Positions 31,582 to 42,254 of a DNA stretch of 64,000 bases are shown here, in pieces. Source of the stretch: Taudactylus pleione (lineage: Eukaryota; Chordata; Amphibia; Anura; Myobatrachidae). Every line of letters starts with the position of its first letter. The first letter of the stretch is position 1. Both the position numbers and the translations under genes were made by a program. Location: the NCBI GenBank assembly GCA_031769625.1, contig JAUIMM010000135.1:7057501-7121500 (forward strand), read 5' to 3'. The notes under the pieces are model-generated. The model worked only from the letters and a program-made list of their open reading frames with translations. It was not told where the DNA came from and did not search any database.

Positions 31582-32700
31582 ACACAGAAAATAATTTTTT
31601 TTTGGGTTTGGACTGGAGTGTACTTTGTGGGTTACAGCACCCTTTAACGGTCAAGCCAGCCGGCCCTTTACTTATGACACAGGCGCACGCTTGGCACTAC
31701 TTTGTTGATGCACGTGCGGCTACTGCGCACACAATTCACAAACACAGAAAATAATTTTTTTTTTGGTTTGGACTGGAGTGTACTTTCGGGGGTTACAGCA
31801 CCCTTAACGGTCAAGCCAGCCGGCCCTTTACTTATGACACAGGCGCACGCTTGGCACTACTTTGTTGATGCATGTGCGGCTACTGCGCACACAATTCACA
31901 AACACAGAAAATAATTTTTTTTTGGTTTGGACTGGAGTGTACTTTCGGGGGTTACAGCACCCTTAACGGTCAAGCCAGCCGGCCCTTTACTTATGACACA
32001 GGCGCACGCTTGGCACTACTTTGTTGATGCATGTGCGGCTACTGCGCACACAATTCACAAACACAGAAAATAAATTTTTTTTTGGTTTGGACTGGAGTGT
32101 ACTTTCGGGGGTTACAGCACCCTTAACGGTCAAGCCAGCCGGCCCTTTACTTATGACACAGGTGCACGCTTGGCACTACTTTGTTGATGCACGTGCGGCT
32201 ACTGCGCACACAATTCACAAACACAGAAAATAATTTTTTTTTTGGTTTGGACTGGAGTGTACTTTCGGGGGTTACAGCACCCTTAACGGTCAAGCCAGTC
32301 GGCCCTTTACTTATGACACAGGCGCACGCTTGGCACTACTTTGTTGATGCACGTGCGGCTACTGCGCACACAATTCACAAACACAGAAAATAATTTTTTT
32401 TTTGGTTTGGACTGGAGTGTACTTTCGGGGGTTACAGCACCCTTAACGGTCAAGCCAGCCGGCCCTTTACTTATGACACAGGCGCACGCTTGGCACTACT
32501 TTGTTGATGCACGTGCGGCTACTGCGCACACAATTCACAAACACAGAAAATAATTTTTTTTTGGTTTGGACTGGAGTGTACTTTCGGGGGTTACAGCACC
32601 CTTTAACGGTCAAGCCAGCCGGCCCTTTACTTATGACACAGGCGCACGCTTGGCACTACTTTGTTGATGCACGTGCGGCTACTGCGCACACAATTCACAA
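31582..32700. repeat. 160-bp tandem array inside the hAT element (7 units)
   Basis: Unit starts at 31582, 31742, 31902, 32062, 32222, 32382 and 32542, plus a partial start near 32701. Each has 'acacagaaaataat' with a T8-T10 run, 'tttggactggagtgtactt' and 'ggcgcacgcttggcactact'. Units are almost identical. They lie directly upstream of the transposase start on the - strand, so they could act as promoter or transposase-binding repeats (inference). Open frames through them are artefacts. Confidence 0.92.
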
Positions 32701-33237
32701 ACACAGAAAATATATTATTTTTTTAGCACTTGGGGGGAGCACCCCTGATGGACAGAGCACCCCCTGGACAACACTACAGCACTCCTTTAGGACTGGGACA
32801 CTGCACAGGACTTTGGAGTGGACACAGCCCCTATGGAGAACTGACTGCACAACACAGTCCAGCCAGCCCCTATGGACTTTGAAGTAGTGGACACAGCCCC
32901 TATTAACAACAGCAGCACAGCACAACACAGCCAGCCCCTATGGACTTTGAAGTAGTGGACAACAGCAGCACTACACTACACTACACTACACTACACTACA
33001 CAGCCCTAACTCCCACCCTCCCTCTTCACTGTCCACAGCCGAGTGAGAAAATGGCGCCGACGCGGGTACCTTATATAGGATCCAAAACCCGCGAGACTCG
33101 GAAGGCGGGATGATGACGTTTTGCCTCGATTTCAGATCCGAGTCAGGCGGGAAAAGTCGAGCCTGACTCGGATCGGACTCGGATCGGGGGGGCTCGGGGG
33201 GGTTCGGATTTCAGAAATCCGAACCCGCTCACCCCTA
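32701..33237. other. hAT left-hand non-coding region
   Basis: Contains short repeats 'cagcccctatgga', a (CACTA)n microsatellite at about 32970-33002, and GC-rich subterminal sequence ending in the element terminus. Confidence 0.6.
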
Positions 33238-33245
33238 ATATATAC

Positions 33246-33658
33246 CAGATAAAAGTCCAACACTCTTTATTATCAGCACAGACAGGTTACAGCTTCATGC
33301 ACCATGCTTGCAATTCTGCTTATTTTATCAGTTCACCAAACAGCATGTTAAATCAGTACAGCTCACAGTTGCACAGGAACATGTCAGAATATCAGCATAG
33401 CAGTACTGGATTATTTCACAGGAACAGTGGCGCTGACATCCCACACCCCCATCTGGATGATAGTCACTATCAGAAGCAACATTCTGTGCTCTGTACACAT
33501 TCTTAATGGTTGATTACAGGTGCAGCTTATTTAATTGACAACTGATTGAGGCAACACCTGAACTGGATCCTTCAGTCCTACTGCTTTTGCTCTGCCAAAC
33601 CTTAGATATCTGGACATTCCACATTCACTTCATGTGGAATTATGCTGACACTGCCACA
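33246..33658 (-). repeat. 5' LTR of the Gypsy element, outer part
   Basis: Aligns with 7095-7413 and 7725-7821 of the 3' LTR. On the - strand it starts TGTGGCAGTGTCAGC. Confidence 0.85.
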
Positions 33659-33662
33659 CCAC

Positions 33663-33930
33663 CCTCAAGTGTTTTTGTTCAGATTTGGTTTTGGATTCCT
33701 TAAAAATCTATAAAACTCGATAAAAAAAAGATAAATATAGCTAAAATCACGTAATTTGCACCTGTTTACAAGCAGTCCCAAACCCAAGGTCAGTTCCAAA
33801 CTGATAGCATACAGGTTCTACTCGGAACCACAAAGTCATTCCGAACTAGGACTCTATTTCACTCGGAATCCCTAAGTTTGGGTGTGTTTGTATTTCATAC
33901 ATTTTCTGAATTTTTTGTGCATCTCTATTT
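33663..33930 (-). mobile_element. hAT-like terminal fragment beside the Gypsy element
   Basis: On the - strand it starts TAGAGATGCAC at 33928. It then resembles 6400-6650: 'agtttggaact', 'gtaaac.tg.caaatta', 'tgattttagctat', 'ccaaaacc'. The Gypsy element appears to have landed in it. Confidence 0.4.
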
Positions 33931-33942
33931 AAAACACTCTCA

Positions 33943-34332
33943 TACCCCTTTTACACCGGAGCTAAAACCCGGGTGTTTGAACGGTTAACCCGGGCAGCTC
34001 CCTGGTGTAAAAGGGGAGAGGGTTGGATCGCCAGGTCGAGTGACTCAGCAATCCAACCCAGGGAAATAGCAGGGTTTAACACGGGCGTAGCCCGTGAAAC
34101 CCTGCTGTGAGAACAGCGCACTCCGGGTCACGATGACCTGGAGTGTGCTGCAAGCCGGCCGATTGGTCCGGCTTCAGTGGCGCTTGGAGATTATGTCATT
34201 TCCAAGTGACCACTTACATGCCAGAAAAGCCGGGTCTATGCAGACCCGACTCCGATGTGAGCAGGAGCTGATCCAGATAGGAACCCTGTTCCAACTCCCG
34301 GTCAGCCCCGGAATTTTGGTGGAAAATGGGTA
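33943..34332. mobile_element. Second type of multi-hairpin MITE (390 bp)
   Basis: The ends TACCCCTTTTACACC and, inverted, TACCCATTTTCCACC are similar. Inside are consecutive hairpins: around 33948-34016 (ccccttttacacc...ggtgtaaaagggg), 34066-34107 (agcagggttt...aaaccctgct with inner cacgggc/gcccgtg), 'cactccgggtca/tgacctggagtg' near 34121-34148, 'aagccgg/ccggctt' near 34151-34175, 'cttgga/tccaag' near 34184-34208 and 'cgggtct/agacccg' near 34230-34248. It has no sequence similarity to family A but the same design. Confidence 0.6.
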
Positions 34333-34703
34333 TAAGTAGCATTGCACTCGTGTCAGGATCCTGGTGCCAACATTGTCATGTGGACATACTCACTGTGGAC
34401 AAAGTAAGTGTTGACCTTCCAAATCAAACCCTAAAAAATAAATCATCTTGGCACCCTAAAGCTGTCTGTCTATAGCAATGTGAAGCTTAGCGCAATGGTA
34501 CAAAATAATGACACAAAGGGCAAAATTTACTAAGTGGCGGGTCACCAAACCGTCGGGGTTTAGAACCCGCTGCTTAGTAAATTTTGCCCAGTATCTCAAA
34601 AGCAAAAACAAATACAGGTGCTGTAAAACCAGAAAAGTGATGTATGTTAAATTTCAGCAACTGGAAAGCTAACATATGTTTGTTGTTTTATTTTTCATCC
34701 CAG
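34333..34703. other. End of MS4A intron 1
   Basis: Includes a 72-bp palindromic micro-MITE at 34518-34589 (GGGCAAAATTTACTAAG and its complement). Otherwise nothing recognised before the exon 2 acceptor. Confidence 0.5.
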
Positions 34704-34814
34704 ATAGTGCTGATTGTTACGGCCATCTTGCAAATATTATTTGCTATTTCACTACCTTTCATTGCAAACACTTATACATTCATCAGTGGTGTTCAATTCT
34801 GGGGACCAGTCTTT
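34704..34814 (+). CDS. MS4A-family gene, coding exon 2 (TM1, first loop, start of TM2)
   Basis: A 111-bp phase-0 exon with acceptor ...CATCCCAG and donor GTAAGT. It encodes 37 residues: a hydrophobic helix starting IVLIVTAILQILFAI (TM1), a short extracellular loop with NTYTF, and VQFWGPVF leading into TM2. The WG-x-x-F ending is the conserved junction before the 57-bp exon in MS4A genes. It joins in frame to exon 1 (...KTRG-IVL) and to exon 3. The preceding intron is about 33.4 kb and packed with transposons. Confidence is high because length, phase and motif all agree with the family. Confidence 0.9.
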
Positions 34815-36397
34815 GTAAGTATTGAAATAAGCAATATAAGTAACTTCTTTTAGCTGTGTGTCTCTGTCTGTTGCATCTTTGTTTATTTTGTGTACAGGTT
34901 TAATTAGCATTTTATACATGCAGGAGCAATAATGCATGTACATAGACATATTTTATATTGTGCTTTTTGGACCTAACTCCTCCTGTTCCTCTTCTGGTTC
35001 CTATTTGTAGTGATCCGTCCTTACCTGTCCATTATTAAAGCTAAGAATAGTTTGTACTACCAGCCACTATTTTAGAGGGTTTGTTATATTATGTTTCTGG
35101 TCAGATCATTGACATTGTCATTAATTCAGCATTAACCATATAACTAAAAGACTGCGCTATGAGGCCACCTTAATAATATAGCAAAATAATGACCCAAATA
35201 TTCAATCCGTAAAGTTAGGGCACAATCAATAAATGAGATGCTGCTATCAATAACACAGTGGTCACCTGGTAAGCTGTATCAGAAAAATGGAGTAATGATA
35301 GCACAACTGGTATTAAGTATTATGTATGGATTAATGGGTAAACAGTAAAACTGGAGATCACACTTAATATAATCTATAACATGGCAGATTTTAAAACAAA
35401 ACATATTTATTACACATTCAATGAGTAATTCATGTTAAAAACAAAAAACAAGATAAAAATTGACAATGAAAATGTTGCTTAATGCTTGATATAATTTAGA
35501 TGCACATTTGCAATTTGGTAAGTGCAATTATGGTATAAAAAGTATTTTTGAAGTCAATATATGGGAAAGATTTGGAAGTCCAGAAATCTTTCCCATATAC
35601 TCCATTTAATGTGCTTTATTGCACTTCTGAGGGAAAGGAGACGCCCTCATTCTGGACTAGCACCCTTCCTTTTTGGCTTAAAAGCATGGAGTATGGTAAT
35701 GTATATGCACACTGTATTAGGCACAATTGTAGGTAAGTCCTACAAATTATATACTGTAGTGCAACTTTGGTTCATTTTTGGGGCGTGGGTCCCCTTGGAT
35801 TGTATTGGCTGATATGTCTCAGGGCACTGCATTATAACACATTTTCCTTTTTAACACATTTTAACCCTTCACTGTGTGTTTAATATATATGTATTTCACT
35901 TTTTTATTTTCATTCTTTATATGCAGCTGCAGCTGCTCCTAACTATCTCTTTACACTGCACTTCTCTTACTATGGTGGTGCCCTGGGTAGCTTGGCTGGG
36001 CCAGTTTTTGGGGGTCCTGCACTCTGGATTTGAACCCTAGTATGTTAGGGACCTACCCGAAAGAGGTTACCTGGATACGGTGGGTAGGCCCATAAGCTTG
36101 GCCATGATTATGCTAAAAACCTCTTTTGTTTGCAAAATTTTATTGCATTTATATATATTATTAATAATTTGGAGATGTGCACCTGAGATTTGTCTGCTTC
36201 TGTGCCTGCAATTAGTCTCATCAGGTAGCACCTCCCATTATATATATAGTCAGGTTGTGCAGTCCAGAAATCTTTCCCATATACTTCATCTGTCTTTAAG
36301 AAATGTGTCTATAGGCCTAATAGCATGTGTGATCTTCATATCTAGCATCATAAATCCCTTTAAGCAATATGTGTCATTCATGTTTTATACCTTATAG
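34815..36397. other. MS4A intron 2
   Basis: No second gene. A 37-bp hairpin at 35562-35598 (tatgggaaagattt...aaatctttcccata) has its right half repeated at 36262-36285 (gtccagaaatctttcccata), so 35100-36400 may be an unrecognised mobile element. Short open frames look like chance. Confidence 0.4.
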
Positions 36398-36454
36398 TAC
36401 ATCATCGCAGGATCACTGTCAATTGCAGCTCAGAAAAAGGCTGATGTCTGTCTG
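36398..36454 (+). CDS. MS4A-family gene, coding exon 3 (TM2)
   Basis: A 57-bp phase-0 exon between an acceptor ...CTTATAG and a donor GTGAGT. Its 19 residues are YIIAGSLSIAAQKKADVCL. This is the strongest family signature in the window: MS4A proteins carry an (F/Y)IISGSLSIAAEK-type motif here, and this exon is also 57 bp in human MS4A genes (from memory). It completes TM2 and begins the cytosolic loop towards TM3. Confidence 0.95.
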
Positions 36455-37315
36455 GTGAGTAATTCCTGATAACTATGGAACATGTACGGTAACAGGCAAT
36501 GTTCAGTTAATCTCCCTATTTTTACAGATTACTTCTGTTCATATTAACTCCACATTCCAGTCATCTTCATTTATAGGTATCAGTCTTCTTTAATGTACAA
36601 TACCTTTTTCAATTAATATATTCTACGGCCCTCATCCTTTTAATTCATTTGTTATAGTCCCTTACTTTATTTTAAACTAAAGTCCTTGCTATAAAGCACA
36701 GACTATCCTCGGCCACCGCTTAGGTAAGAGAGTAGGATGGAGGGGAGAGGGAGAGGGAGGGGAGGGAGGAGTGGGGGGGTGCCGGAACAATTTTATGTTG
36801 CCCCCCTTTCCCAACAAAACTTAATTCGGACGACCCTTTAAAAGGCACTTCTGTAGGGAAAGGGCAGCTTGCAGTGATATTGGTTTCGGTATGTTTTCTC
36901 GTCAATCAGTGTCAACAATCATTATATAGACAACATAAAGAACATAAGGTGAACAGGTTCACAGTGTCTGATAGGAAGAAGTTTCTATTGTCCTGCACAG
37001 AGAATAATTCATGATATATTTACTTGCTTTATCTCAGGTGCTATTAAATTAGTTAAGTTAGTTCTTCACAAAGTGGCTGTAATATTATATTTAATTTCTG
37101 ATTTAATTGATGTAATATCTTATATATCTTATTGTCTTTCTATGTATTTGCTTTTCATTTCTTTTATTTTAGATTAACTATATTTTCTAAGTTTTCACAA
37201 TATTTTATAAGTGTTCCATCAGTATCAGGTGTGCAGCTTAACTCATAAATAATATACACGGAGCTAAAAGAGACATGATGTATATGTAGTGCACAAGAGG
37301 AGCCTATGGTTAATT
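36455..37315. other. MS4A intron 3, first part
   Basis: Holds a purine-rich block (GGGAGAGGGAGG type) at 36730-36778. Otherwise AT-rich with nothing recognised. Confidence 0.5.
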
Positions 37316-38405
37316 GGGGCCTGATTCAGAGAAGTGCACTATACCAATGTTTTCACAGTTAAGCGATTATCGGCTAGCTGCGCATGTGGCTGAGAGGGAC
37401 TGTGTATGCAGCAAAGTCCATTACCATAGTCACAAGCAGCAAATTTTGATCATGGTATAAAAGGTAGACAGTAAAAAGATCTAGATAACACCTGATTTTA
37501 GACAGTCAATAGTTTGACAGGGACAAAAGGTGGTCAAGGACAAAATGTCGACACATAAAAGGTAGACATGGAAGAACATTGCCAGGTAGAAATGGTCAAC
37601 ATGGGCAAAAAGGATCGAAACTAAAATGATTGAAACAAAAATGGTTGACATTTTTTTTTTCTAACCCTAATCTTAACCAATGTTAGGGTTAGGCCCCTGC
37701 CATTGGGGCCTAACCCTAACAGCTGGGATAGGTGCTTCACCCTAACCATAAGGGTAAGTGCTTAACCATAACTCTCCAGTAAGTGCCTAACACTATCTGT
37801 AACCTTTAAAAAACGAAAAAGAAAAAATGTGTCAACAATTTGGGTGTCAACCATTTTCATGTCAACCTTTTGACCATGTTGACCATTTGAAACATGTTGA
37901 CCTTCTTCCACGGCGACCTTTTGTACCTGTCAACCTTTTGTCCCTCTTGACCTATTGACTGTCTAACATATGTTCTATCTAGATACTGTAGACCTTTTTA
38001 CTGTCTTTCTAAAGTCTGGATACCGAGACTTTTAACTTGCAGACTAATTGACAGTTAAGGGTTGTTTGTTGGATGGGTGTGCCACCTAAAAATGAATGCA
38101 CGTCACCACCATTTTCAGGGTGTGTCACTGCCTGTGCCTGTGATTCCATATGCACACAATGTGACTCCAGTGTCTCAGTACATGCGCCTGTTCTGTTCGA
38201 CCATAGGGTTACTCAGGAGGTTGATTATCAAAGTATCTGCATATGTGGCTGTGTATTAGTAGGCAGTTGCTTGAATTTGCATTGACGCCTGTAGGCGTCT
38301 CAATACAAATCCAGGTATTTGTTTCATTAGCATATTTTTGCATATCCTCAACATACAACATCGCAGCAGCAGCAACTGCAATAGCGTACTTTTATGAATC
38401 AGGCA
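37316..38405. mobile_element. Harbinger-like MITE carrying an inner telomere-motif MITE
   Basis: The ends GGGGCCTGATTCAGAG and ATGAATCAGGC are inverted and resemble the family A/B termini. An inner element at about 37448-38030 has repeated 'ggtagaca', 'gtcaac', 'ttgacc' motifs in inverted arms and a CTAACCCTAA/TTAGGGTTAGG core at 37660-37800. Confidence 0.5.
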
Positions 38406-38645
38406 TATTATATGTTTCTGTGTTCTGTGTCAGAACATTACCCCCCATATTTAATTAGAACATTACAGTTAATTACATAAATTAAAATGGTTAATCCACC
38501 AATAATAGTCAGATAGCAAAACATTTGTCATAAAAATAGTTTTAGAAGTGTGAAGAAAGTAAGGAAATCAAGCGAATTAAAAAATGGTTAGCTGTAAAAA
38601 TGTCTGTGTTTAATTTATAATATTGCTGGTAGCATTTAGAGACTT
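38406..38645. other. Unannotated intronic stretch
   Basis: AT-rich, nothing recognised. Confidence 0.4.
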
Positions 38646-39470
38646 GGGGTAAATTTGCTAAAGGTCATTTTTTGTTCGTTTTTCCACTGGTTCTGCAAAC
38701 CGACCATTTACTGAAGTCAAAACCGAGGTCAAAACGAATATCAGATCAAAAATCAATTTTCAAATATAGAGAAGAATAGGATCCAGACATTCACTAATGG
38801 TCAGGAAAGCCGCCCAAACAATAGACCTGCCTAAGGCAGGCGAGCTTGGGAGAATCACTGCACAGATCACTATGATCTATGCAGGCTTTATTAGGTTCAA
38901 GAGTTAACAAATAGTTAAATAGTTGTAAAAAAATATGTGGGGTCCCCTCAAATCCATAACCATCCCGGGACCTTTCAGCCTGGGATAGTATTTTTAAAAT
39001 TGGGAAGAAAATGGGATGGGGTTCCCCTATTTTCCAATAATGAGTATCAGTGGTGGCTCCAGAGGTGGGGCTGCAGCAGCGCAGTCCAAAATTCAAATAA
39101 GGGAGCCACACCAACTGCCAGTGAGTCCCAGCTGGTGATTTTTGGCAGTGTTCAGAAGGGCAGTTGGTGTGGCTCCTCTATTTTAATTTTGGATCACACT
39201 GCAACCCCACATGTAGAGCCGTCACTGATAAGGATCATGGTGAACCAGCCAAGGAGATGATACCAAAGTAGTGGGACACACAGCATGGGGTCCCCCTGCT
39301 ATTACATTAAACAGCCCCTAACTGGTCATCCCAGAGATGGAATTCCTAATAAAGTGGATACCCAACACGCATGGTGGTGGGTGGTGCGGGGTTATTGGTT
39401 AAGATATTGATATCGACATCCAGTTTCAATTGAAGCAGAAAACCGACAGAAGATAAATGGTCAGATTTAG
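38646..39470. mobile_element. Foldback MITE
   Basis: Starts GGGGTAAATTTGCTAAAGG, like the 2.4-kb palindrome at 50919. The centre 39043-39226 is an inverted repeat (ggagccacaccaactgcc with its complement, and 'tccaaaatt' with 'aattttgga'). The right end is eroded, so the border is approximate. Confidence 0.45.
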
Positions 39471-40265
39471 GCAGCTAAACATCCAATGTCCATCAGTAAC
39501 TGCTGGTTTTTGTTTAGAACCAAAACTGATGGTTAGTTTACATTGTAAAGATGGAATAAGATGTGAATCCCAGCTAGAATATAGGATTAGTTCACACTCT
39601 CTCCAATCAGATGAGTACCCCATAAAAATATGGAGGATCTGATTCTAATACACAACATCAGTAGTAAGCATTCCCACTTTTGCATCTACTGATGCTATAA
39701 ATCCAGAGAGATTCTCATCATAGTATCTAACATTTGTAATTATAGATAATGTACTTATTATCTAGGTAGATTAATAATTTAGGTACAAAATGTCGACGGA
39801 AAACAATAGGAGGTACGCTTACCTGTGAGTACAAAAGATGGGCAAAATCTCAGTGCACAATATATACAGTGACTGGCCTGAGAGTGCAGATAATAATTTG
39901 GGGTTCTCCTTGGACCAGGAGGAATGGTCACTCATTTGTCAATGATTTTCTAAGGCCTCTATAAAACTGACCAATTGGGTAAAGGCTTACAATATGTATT
40001 CCCATTGTTACATGGTCATTAAAAACTTCAATCCAATAACCCACTGACAACTGATTTCTGATGGAGGTAATGTGGCCAATGAGGTACCTTCTCCCATGTG
40101 TGATGAGATTGCCAGTCTTGCTTCATTACTATATTGTTCCCAATTGTACTCCGCAATGGAACATGCTAGTGCTATAACAGTAAGTGTTAATAAATAAATA
40201 GGTTTAATGTGGTTTCAAGTTGGGGGGAATAGGCCAGAGTAGATTACCCCAATGCTGCATAATAA
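39471..40265. other. Intron 3, unannotated
   Basis: A stretch at 39830-40180 reads faintly like a decayed LINE-type protein in one + frame (SLDQEEWSLI), but with stops and no diagnostic motif. Nothing firm. Confidence 0.3.
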
Positions 40266-40595
40266 TGGGATGAAGTTGGTATCCCGACAGAGAGAATGCC
40301 AGCGGTCAGAATCCCGGTGCCGGAATACTGACAGCAGTCTGAATCCCAGCTCCAGTATCCCAACCGCTGACATTCCAACAGTATTAGGGCTTAGGGTTAG
40401 GGTTAGACACTAGGTAGGGCTAGGGATAGATTTCAGGAGGGGAGGGTTAGGGTTAGGCTGTAGGAAATTTGGGATAGGAGGAGGGTCAAGGTAAGGTTTA
40501 GGATACTTACCAAATTCTGTCAGTATTCTAACTACTGTCAGGATGCTGCAGTCGGTATTCTGACCCGTGGCAACATGACCATCAGAATCCCCTAC
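40266..40595. mobile_element. MITE with TTAGGG-like core
   Basis: Left arm 'gtatcccgaca', 'agaatcccggtgccgg'; right arm 'gtcggtattctgac'; core 40386-40500 with GGGTTAGGGTTAG. Same family as 2541-3110 and 5022-5410. Confidence 0.5.
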
Positions 40596-40864
40596 CCAAT
40601 CCATTGTAATATATATGTTATAATTAAACCAAAACAATCAGGAGGCCAGTCATCGATTTACCATGTTGTATGCTTGGACTCAATATATATTATATTTAAA
40701 ACACTTTTTAACTCAGTCCATAGACTAGAATGCAAGAGTTTGGAATTAAACATTTCAATTATATCAAGTATGTAATTCAGTGCAGTCATACTATGGATTA
40801 CAGCAAATCAATGTTCTTGCGCATGTCTTTTTAATTGAATTACCTTTTCTGTTCTTATTTGCAG

Positions 40865-41002
40865 GTCAAGGGCTAACTTGCCTTTAATATCATCTCATCC
40901 TTTTCAAGTTTGTCTGGAATGATCCTAAACTGTATAGATTTTGTCTCTTTGTATTGCTACTACTATGACTACAATGGATACTACCATGAATGCTATATCA
41001 GT
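40865..41002 (+). CDS. MS4A-family gene, coding exon 4 (TM3 and second loop), with in-frame stop
   Basis: A 138-bp exon with acceptor ...TTATTTGCAG and donor GTAAGT, phase 0 on both sides. In the frame required by exon 3 the first codons are V-K-G-stop: TAA at 40874-40876. It then continues LAFNIISSFSS and a hydrophobic TM3 (LSGMILNCIDFVSLY), followed by a Tyr-rich loop ending HECYIS. In relatives the stop position is usually Ser in a 'G-S-L-x-x-N' stretch, so one C-to-A change (TCA to TAA) would explain it. The next candidate acceptor past the stop (AG at 40907-40908) would shift the frame. Everything else about the exon looks conserved. Read literally, the protein truncates after TM2. Alternatives are a sequencing error, a polymorphic null allele, or a young pseudogene. 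Confidence 0.8.
40874..40876 (+). other. Premature TAA stop inside MS4A exon 4
   Basis: The codon is in the only frame that links exon 3 (phase 0) to exon 4 and onward to exons 5 and 6. No other stop occurs in the other five exons. Confidence 0.75.
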
Positions 41003-41372
41003 GTAAGTACTATTGATATTCCAAACCAACTTATATGTCAATTTAATCTTGTATTAATTATGAAATATTAACTCTAGAGGTTAGGATAAGAAATATTGTT
41101 GACATGTCTGATTATAATGATTTATTCATTATTTGGTGTGTGCTGACACCGGACACCAGTTATACATTTCACAGACCTTTTCCAGCTTCTCCTGTTAGTA
41201 TTGCAGATGGCATGACATAGTAGCCTTGACTGCAAAAGGGGGCAGCCCAGTTCTTTATGTCCAGTTAATGAAAGTTAAAGGACCAGCAAGAATTTTGCAT
41301 GCTCCTCTATATAGTGCAGTAATGAGTCAATCAGGACACACACACATGATTGGAAAGGAGGCTGTTCTACTA
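41003..41372. other. Start of MS4A intron 4
   Basis: Nothing recognised. Confidence 0.4.
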
Positions 41373-41610
41373 GAATGTAGTCACTATTCCGGCTGTCAGA
41401 ATGCTGGCACTCACAATGACGGTGCCGGAATTCCGACACTAGACAGAAGCCAAGCGTCGGCATCCTGATGGTACGAACTGTGGTTAGGGGGAGAGTTAGG
41501 GTTAGGCACTAGGGGGAGGGTTAGTGCTAGGCACTGGGAGAGGTTAGGTGTAGGCATCAGCAGGGGGGATGTTAGATTTAGACACTACGGGGAGAAGTGC
41601 AATCCTGAGC
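41373..41610. mobile_element. Half copy of the TTAGGG-core MITE
   Basis: Left arm ('gtgccggaattccgaca', 'gtcggcatcctgatgg') followed by GGGTTAGGCAC repeats. No right arm. Confidence 0.5.
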
Positions 41611-42254
41611 ACCACCTTACCTAACCCGTTCTAATGTTTCATGCTGTCATATCATAAAGTCAAGACAACATTTTCCATACTGGCCTAACCTCTGGAATGT
41701 CCGGGAGACTTACAGTTTTCAGGGAGTTTTCCCACATGTCCAGGAGAATAAATCAGCCTCCTTGATCCTGCCAACTTTTCCATGGAAGTACAATCCATGG
41801 AATCCATGATGATGTGATTTGCCACAAACAGATCATCTAAGCCAGCCCAGCGCTGTACAATTCTGCAGATTCTGGCATTCTAGAGCAGGGAACAGCAGAA
41901 CTGTTCAGAATCTCCAACCACACCTTTAACCTAAATCTCACCCTATGCAATCTGGAGGGCAATAACAAAAAATTGGCCAGTGTGATATTACCAAAGATGA
42001 ATTGGGGAGAAGCAGAGCAACAGAGATGGAGCAGAGAAATTCATCAATAAAGAAATATACATAAATTTTAATTCCTGTTTATACCTTATAGAATTTACTC
42101 AGAAACAAAATAACTCCCATGCCAATTCGTGCTGGATACAAACACATTTCACTCAAAACGAGACCTTATCTGACCAACCACACTGGCTTTACAACAAATA
42201 AGTATTGTGAATATGAAAAAAGAAGATTGTAAGTGAATGAGTAGAAAGACTGCA
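41611..42254. other. Intron 4, unannotated
   Basis: No gene or repeat recognised. Confidence 0.4.

Larger units (their letters stand above)
27797..33237 (-). mobile_element. hAT transposon, apparently intact, 5441 bp
   Basis: Inverted ends TAGGGGTGTGCAC and GCTCACCCCTA, with a perfect 8-bp target duplication ATATATAC at 27789-27796 and 33238-33245. It carries one uninterrupted transposase gene on the - strand and, upstream of it, seven 160-bp tandem repeats. It is inserted in the 5' LTR of the Gypsy element; the 3' LTR near 7080 shows the empty site. The exact duplication and open frame mark a recent insertion. Confidence 0.93.
7071..33658 (-). mobile_element. Ty3/Gypsy-type LTR retrotransposon, heavily interrupted
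   Basis: Two related LTRs face the same way: the 3' LTR at 7071-7821, and the 5' LTR at 27777-27796 plus 33246-33658, split by a hAT. Between them on the - strand lie a gag remnant (26711-27016), zinc-knuckle/protease (25615-26364), reverse transcriptase (23502-24016 region), the connection domain (23163-23396) and RNase H (22946-23173, resuming at 8256 down to 7962). A polypurine tract abuts the 3' LTR and a primer-binding site follows the 5' LTR. No integrase is found: RNase H is followed within about 140 bp by the polypurine tract. The pentamer ACCAC occurs at 7064-7068 and 33658-33662 and may be the target duplication, although it is offset from the TG/CA ends. Confidence 0.85.
1318..34703 (+). 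other. MS4A intron 1 (about 33.4 kb, transposon-filled)
   Basis: Bounded by the GTGAGT donor at 1318 and the CAG acceptor at 34701-34703. Its contents are listed individually. No further MS4A exon was seen inside it, and exons 1 and 2 already join in frame at the expected point. Confidence 0.8.

Noticed and set aside
31491..32887. Series of 70-aa near-identical proteins
   Set aside because: Translations of the 160-bp tandem repeat in the hAT non-coding region.
39830..40180. Possible LINE-type protein remnant
   Set aside because: Only a vague resemblance around SLDQEEWSLI, with stops and no RT or endonuclease motif.
40901..40910. Alternative acceptor that would bypass the exon 4 stop
   Set aside because: Using the AG at 40907-40908 shifts the frame relative to exon 3 and loses the conserved NIISS start of TM3.
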